In this document: positions 6,255 to 7,864 of the stretch, one piece after another
Position numbering within the stretch: the stretch's first letter is position 1
Layout: each line of letters begins with the position of its first letter
From: Thermoanaerobaculia bacterium
GTDB taxonomy: Bacteria; Acidobacteriota; Thermoanaerobaculia; Multivoradales; UBA5704
Assembly (NCBI GenBank): GCA_025937035.1
Contig: JAICSG010000163.1
Span: 1-7,864, forward strand
Direction: 5' to 3'
Length of the DNA: 7,864 nt
Position numbers and translations under genes: made by a program
Notes under the pieces: model-generated
What the model was told of the DNA's origin: nothing
The model's database searches: none
Seen by the model: the letters and a program-made list of their open reading frames with translations, nothing else

Positions 6255-7265
6255 TTACTCATATCCCATCCGCTTCCGTACCTCCGCGATCGCCTCGTCG
6301 TTCCCCTCGATGCAGAGCTTCTCCCGGTCGGCGCCACGGCCCGGCGGGTAGAAGCTTTGGCTGTACATCGGGTAGCACTCGGCGCGCAGGTGGCCCAGCG
6401 TCTGGTGGCCGCGGCGCACGGCGCGCTCGTGGCGCAGGGCGGCGATGTCGATCGGGCCGACCACGATCTTCTCGCCGGGGCCGGGATCGGCCTGATGGAG
6501 GATGCGCCCCTCGAAGTCGACGATCATGCTGCCGCCCGGCCAGGAGAAGGGCGGGTAGTGCGAGAGGCTCGCCGCCTGGTTCGAGGCCACCACGTAGGCC
6601 ACGTTCTCGATCGCCCGGCAGCGGTTGACCACCGTCCACCAGTCCATCGGCGCCGTGGCCCCCCAGGGGTCCATGTAGGCGGAGACCCGGATCAGCACCT
6701 CGGCGCCGTTGGCGGTGAGCTGGCGCAGCGCCTCCGGGAAGAGCCAGTCGTAGCAGATCGCCACCCCGAGGTTGCCGATGGGGGTCTTGGCCACCGGGAA
6801 CATCTCCTCCTCGTAGCCCGGGATGTCGTGCGGGCTGGCGTGCACCTCCCAGGGGATCCACGGATTCACCTTGCGGTATTTAGTGAGGATCCCCTCCGGC
6901 CCGATCAGGCAGGTGGCGTTGAACACCACGTTCGGATATTTGTCGTCCCGCTCCAGGAAGCTCCCGGTCTGGATGTAGATCCCGTACTCCCTGGCCTTGG
7001 CCACGTACCGCTCGGTGTGCTCGTTGGGGATGGAGATCGCCAGCTTGTCCAGCAGGTCGCGCGCGGTGAAGTAGACCGGCGCCGCGTGGGCGAACTCGGG
7101 GAAGACCACCAGCTTCACCGGCAGGAAGGGCGCGTACCCCTCCACCGCCTGGGAGATCATGTCGATCATGCGATCGGTGTGCGGCTTGATCCCCGCCCGG
7201 TCCGCCGGATTCGGAAAATCCACCTGGCAGGCCGCCGCGGCGTAACGGAGCTCTTCCTTGCTCAA
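6255..7265 (-). CDS. Carbon-nitrogen hydrolase (nitrilase/aliphatic amidase superfamily)
   Basis: A 336-aa cytosolic thiol hydrolase that cleaves a non-peptide C-N bond, either an amide to acid plus NH3 or a nitrile to acid. The Glu-Lys-Cys triad is complete: Glu57 in VVFPEF, Lys132 in KYRKVNPW and Cys171 in VAICYDW; Glu140 in PWE is a plausible structural second glutamate. KYRKVNPWIPWE resembles the KYRK-PW-P-E region of aliphatic amidases and formamidases more than classical nitrilases, so amidase activity is slightly favoured. Length is usual for the superfamily, with a C-terminal tail from about 285 rich in Tyr, Arg and Glu. The start is a TTG chosen because of the near-perfect Shine-Dalgarno site just before it. 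First gene of the minus-strand unit, 79 bp ahead of the binding protein; the pairing suggests it acts on the imported solute or a derivative (inference). Confidence 0.93.
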   Translation of the reverse strand: MSKEELRYAAAACQVDFPNPADRAGIKPHTDRMIDMISQAVEGYAPFLPVKLVVFPEFAHAAPVYFTARDLLDKLAISIPNEHTERYVAKAREYGIYIQTGSFLERDDKYPNVVFNATCLIGPEGILTKYRKVNPWIPWEVHASPHDIPGYEEEMFPVAKTPIGNLGVAICYDWLFPEALRQLTANGAEVLIRVSAYMDPWGATAPMDWWTVVNRCRAIENVAYVVASNQAASLSHYPPFSWPGGSMIVDFEGRILHQADPGPGEKIVVGPIDIAALRHERAVRRGHQTLGHLRAECYPMYSQSFYPPGRGADREKLCIEGNDEAIAEVRKRMGYE

Positions 7266-7421
7266 TCCCGCCTCCTTTCGGTGCCGGCATTATTCTACTT
7301 GGTCAGACTGGCCTCTTTCTCCGGGGGCCGTCTTGAACCCTTTTTGATTCTCCCTGCCCACACCCCCGCACCGCAGGATTTGTTTGAATGAGGACCCAAA
7401 CCATCTTTGAAGGACGTGCCG
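7266..7421. promoter_or_regulatory. Divergent intergenic region between nitrilase and the rightmost gene
   Basis: These 156 bp separate two genes pointing away from each other and should hold the promoter of the minus-strand unit and probably one for the plus-strand gene. The region is visibly richer in A and T than the genes around it. The clearest minus-strand -10 candidate is TAGAAT (7297-7292), 26 nt before the TTG, but it has no good -35. On the plus strand I find no convincing -35/-10 pair. No clear operator repeat is seen. Confidence 0.45.
7271..7278 (-). promoter_or_regulatory. Strong ribosome-binding site selecting a TTG start
   Basis: On the minus strand AAAGGAGG (7278 to 7271) lies 5 nt before TTG (7265-7263). 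No in-frame ATG or GTG lies close to this site, so TTG is the best start for the nitrilase. Confidence 0.8.
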
Positions 7422-7864
7422 GTGCCTCCGATACCCCGATGGCTGCGTAGAAAATCCTCCTTTCTGGGCCTGACCCTCGCGCCCGTCGTCCTGGTCACGG
7501 GCACCCTGGTGACCCTCAACCAGATGGACCGGAACGGCCGTGAGTTCTTCGAGGCCGGCCGCGGCGCCGTGGAGACCCTGGAACGCCTCGCCGGGGCTCT
7601 CCAGGCCCGCGATCTCGCCACCGCGGAAGGGATCTACAGCCCCGGATTCAAGGGCTCGTCCCTGGGATTGACCGGCATCCGCAAGGTGGGGGAGAAGGAT
7701 GGCGTCGAGACCGCCGCCTTCGTCGCGGGCCCCGGCGGCGCCGGGCGCGACGCCGCCCTTGACGAGTGGCGCGCCTATCTCGATTCCTTCCAGTCGATCG
7801 AGGAGCTCGGCCTCCACCTCCACCGGGTGGAGGCCTGGGAGCCGGACGGCGAGGTGACCGCCAA
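7422..7864 (+). CDS. Membrane-anchored protein of unknown function, 3' end outside window
   Basis: The first 147 codons of a gene that runs off the right edge. It starts at GTG 7422, preceded by GAAGGA (7409-7414) at 7-nt spacing; GTG 7416 and TTG 7407 are in-frame alternatives but are badly spaced. Residues 6-12 (RWLRRKS) are basic, followed by a single hydrophobic segment at about 13-32, giving a signal anchor with the rest probably outside the membrane. The exported part starts with a helical stretch containing ETLERLAGALQARDLATAEG and then YSPGFKGSSLGL. Together with the later WEPDGEVTA this recalls NTF2/SnoaL-like folds, but that is only a resemblance by eye. Codon use (G/C-ending) and sustained sense translation support a real gene, while the opposite-strand frames here look random. 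I do not recognise the family; a larger multidomain surface protein is possible. Confidence 0.72.
   Translation, partial: MPPIPRWLRRKSSFLGLTLAPVVLVTGTLVTLNQMDRNGREFFEAGRGAVETLERLAGALQARDLATAEGIYSPGFKGSSLGLTGIRKVGEKDGVETAAFVAGPGGAGRDAALDEWRAYLDSFQSIEELGLHLHRVEAWEPDGEVTA

Noticed and set aside
5375..7391. Two long plus-strand frames (5375-6628 and 5952-7391) opposite the binding protein and nitrilase
   Set aside because: Low-complexity Arg/His/Gly-rich translations typical of antisense frames in G+C-rich DNA; the minus-strand genes have signal, fold and catalytic motifs.
7290..7823. 177-aa minus-strand frame opposite the rightmost gene
   Set aside because: No credible start context or motifs; the plus-strand frame has a ribosome-binding site, a basic N-terminus and a membrane anchor.

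Overview
The window is G+C-rich, protein-dense bacterial DNA with strong Shine-Dalgarno sites and mixed ATG/GTG/TTG starts. This fits a free-living, metabolically versatile lineage such as Acidobacteriota, Myxococcota or Actinobacteria. No gene seen here fixes the phylum, and the left end looks like a contig edge. I see no tRNA, rRNA, CRISPR array, insertion sequence or phage gene.

Layout. Positions 1-218 hold a C-rich low-complexity tract (about 16-64), then an 11-bp perfect inverted repeat in the leader of the first gene. Positions 219-3457 (+) are a tightly coupled pair: a flavin-dependent halogenase-like monooxygenase (590 aa) and an RPE65-type carotenoid/stilbene cleavage oxygenase (489 aa), joined by an ATGA overlap. 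Positions 3454-7265 (-) are a four-gene unit transcribed in the order CN-hydrolase (nitrilase/amidase superfamily), NitT/TauT-type substrate-binding protein, permease, ATPase. The two units converge and their stop codons overlap in the 4 bp CTAA at 3454-3457. From about 7422 (+) a membrane-anchored protein of unknown function starts and runs off the right end, divergent from the nitrilase.

How the genes may work together. The minus-strand unit reads as 'import and hydrolyse': a high-affinity ABC importer for a small, probably nitrogen- or sulfur-containing organic compound or oxyanion, plus a cytosolic amidase/nitrilase that could release ammonia and an acid from it. The plus-strand pair reads as an oxidative tailoring pair: an FADH2-dependent enzyme keeping the halogenase WxWxIP signature and a lysine at the catalytic position, with a non-heme Fe(II) alkene-cleaving dioxygenase. 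Family assignments are well supported by motifs. Substrates, and any link between the two units, are inference. The halogenase-like/carotenoid-oxygenase couple is the most unusual item here.
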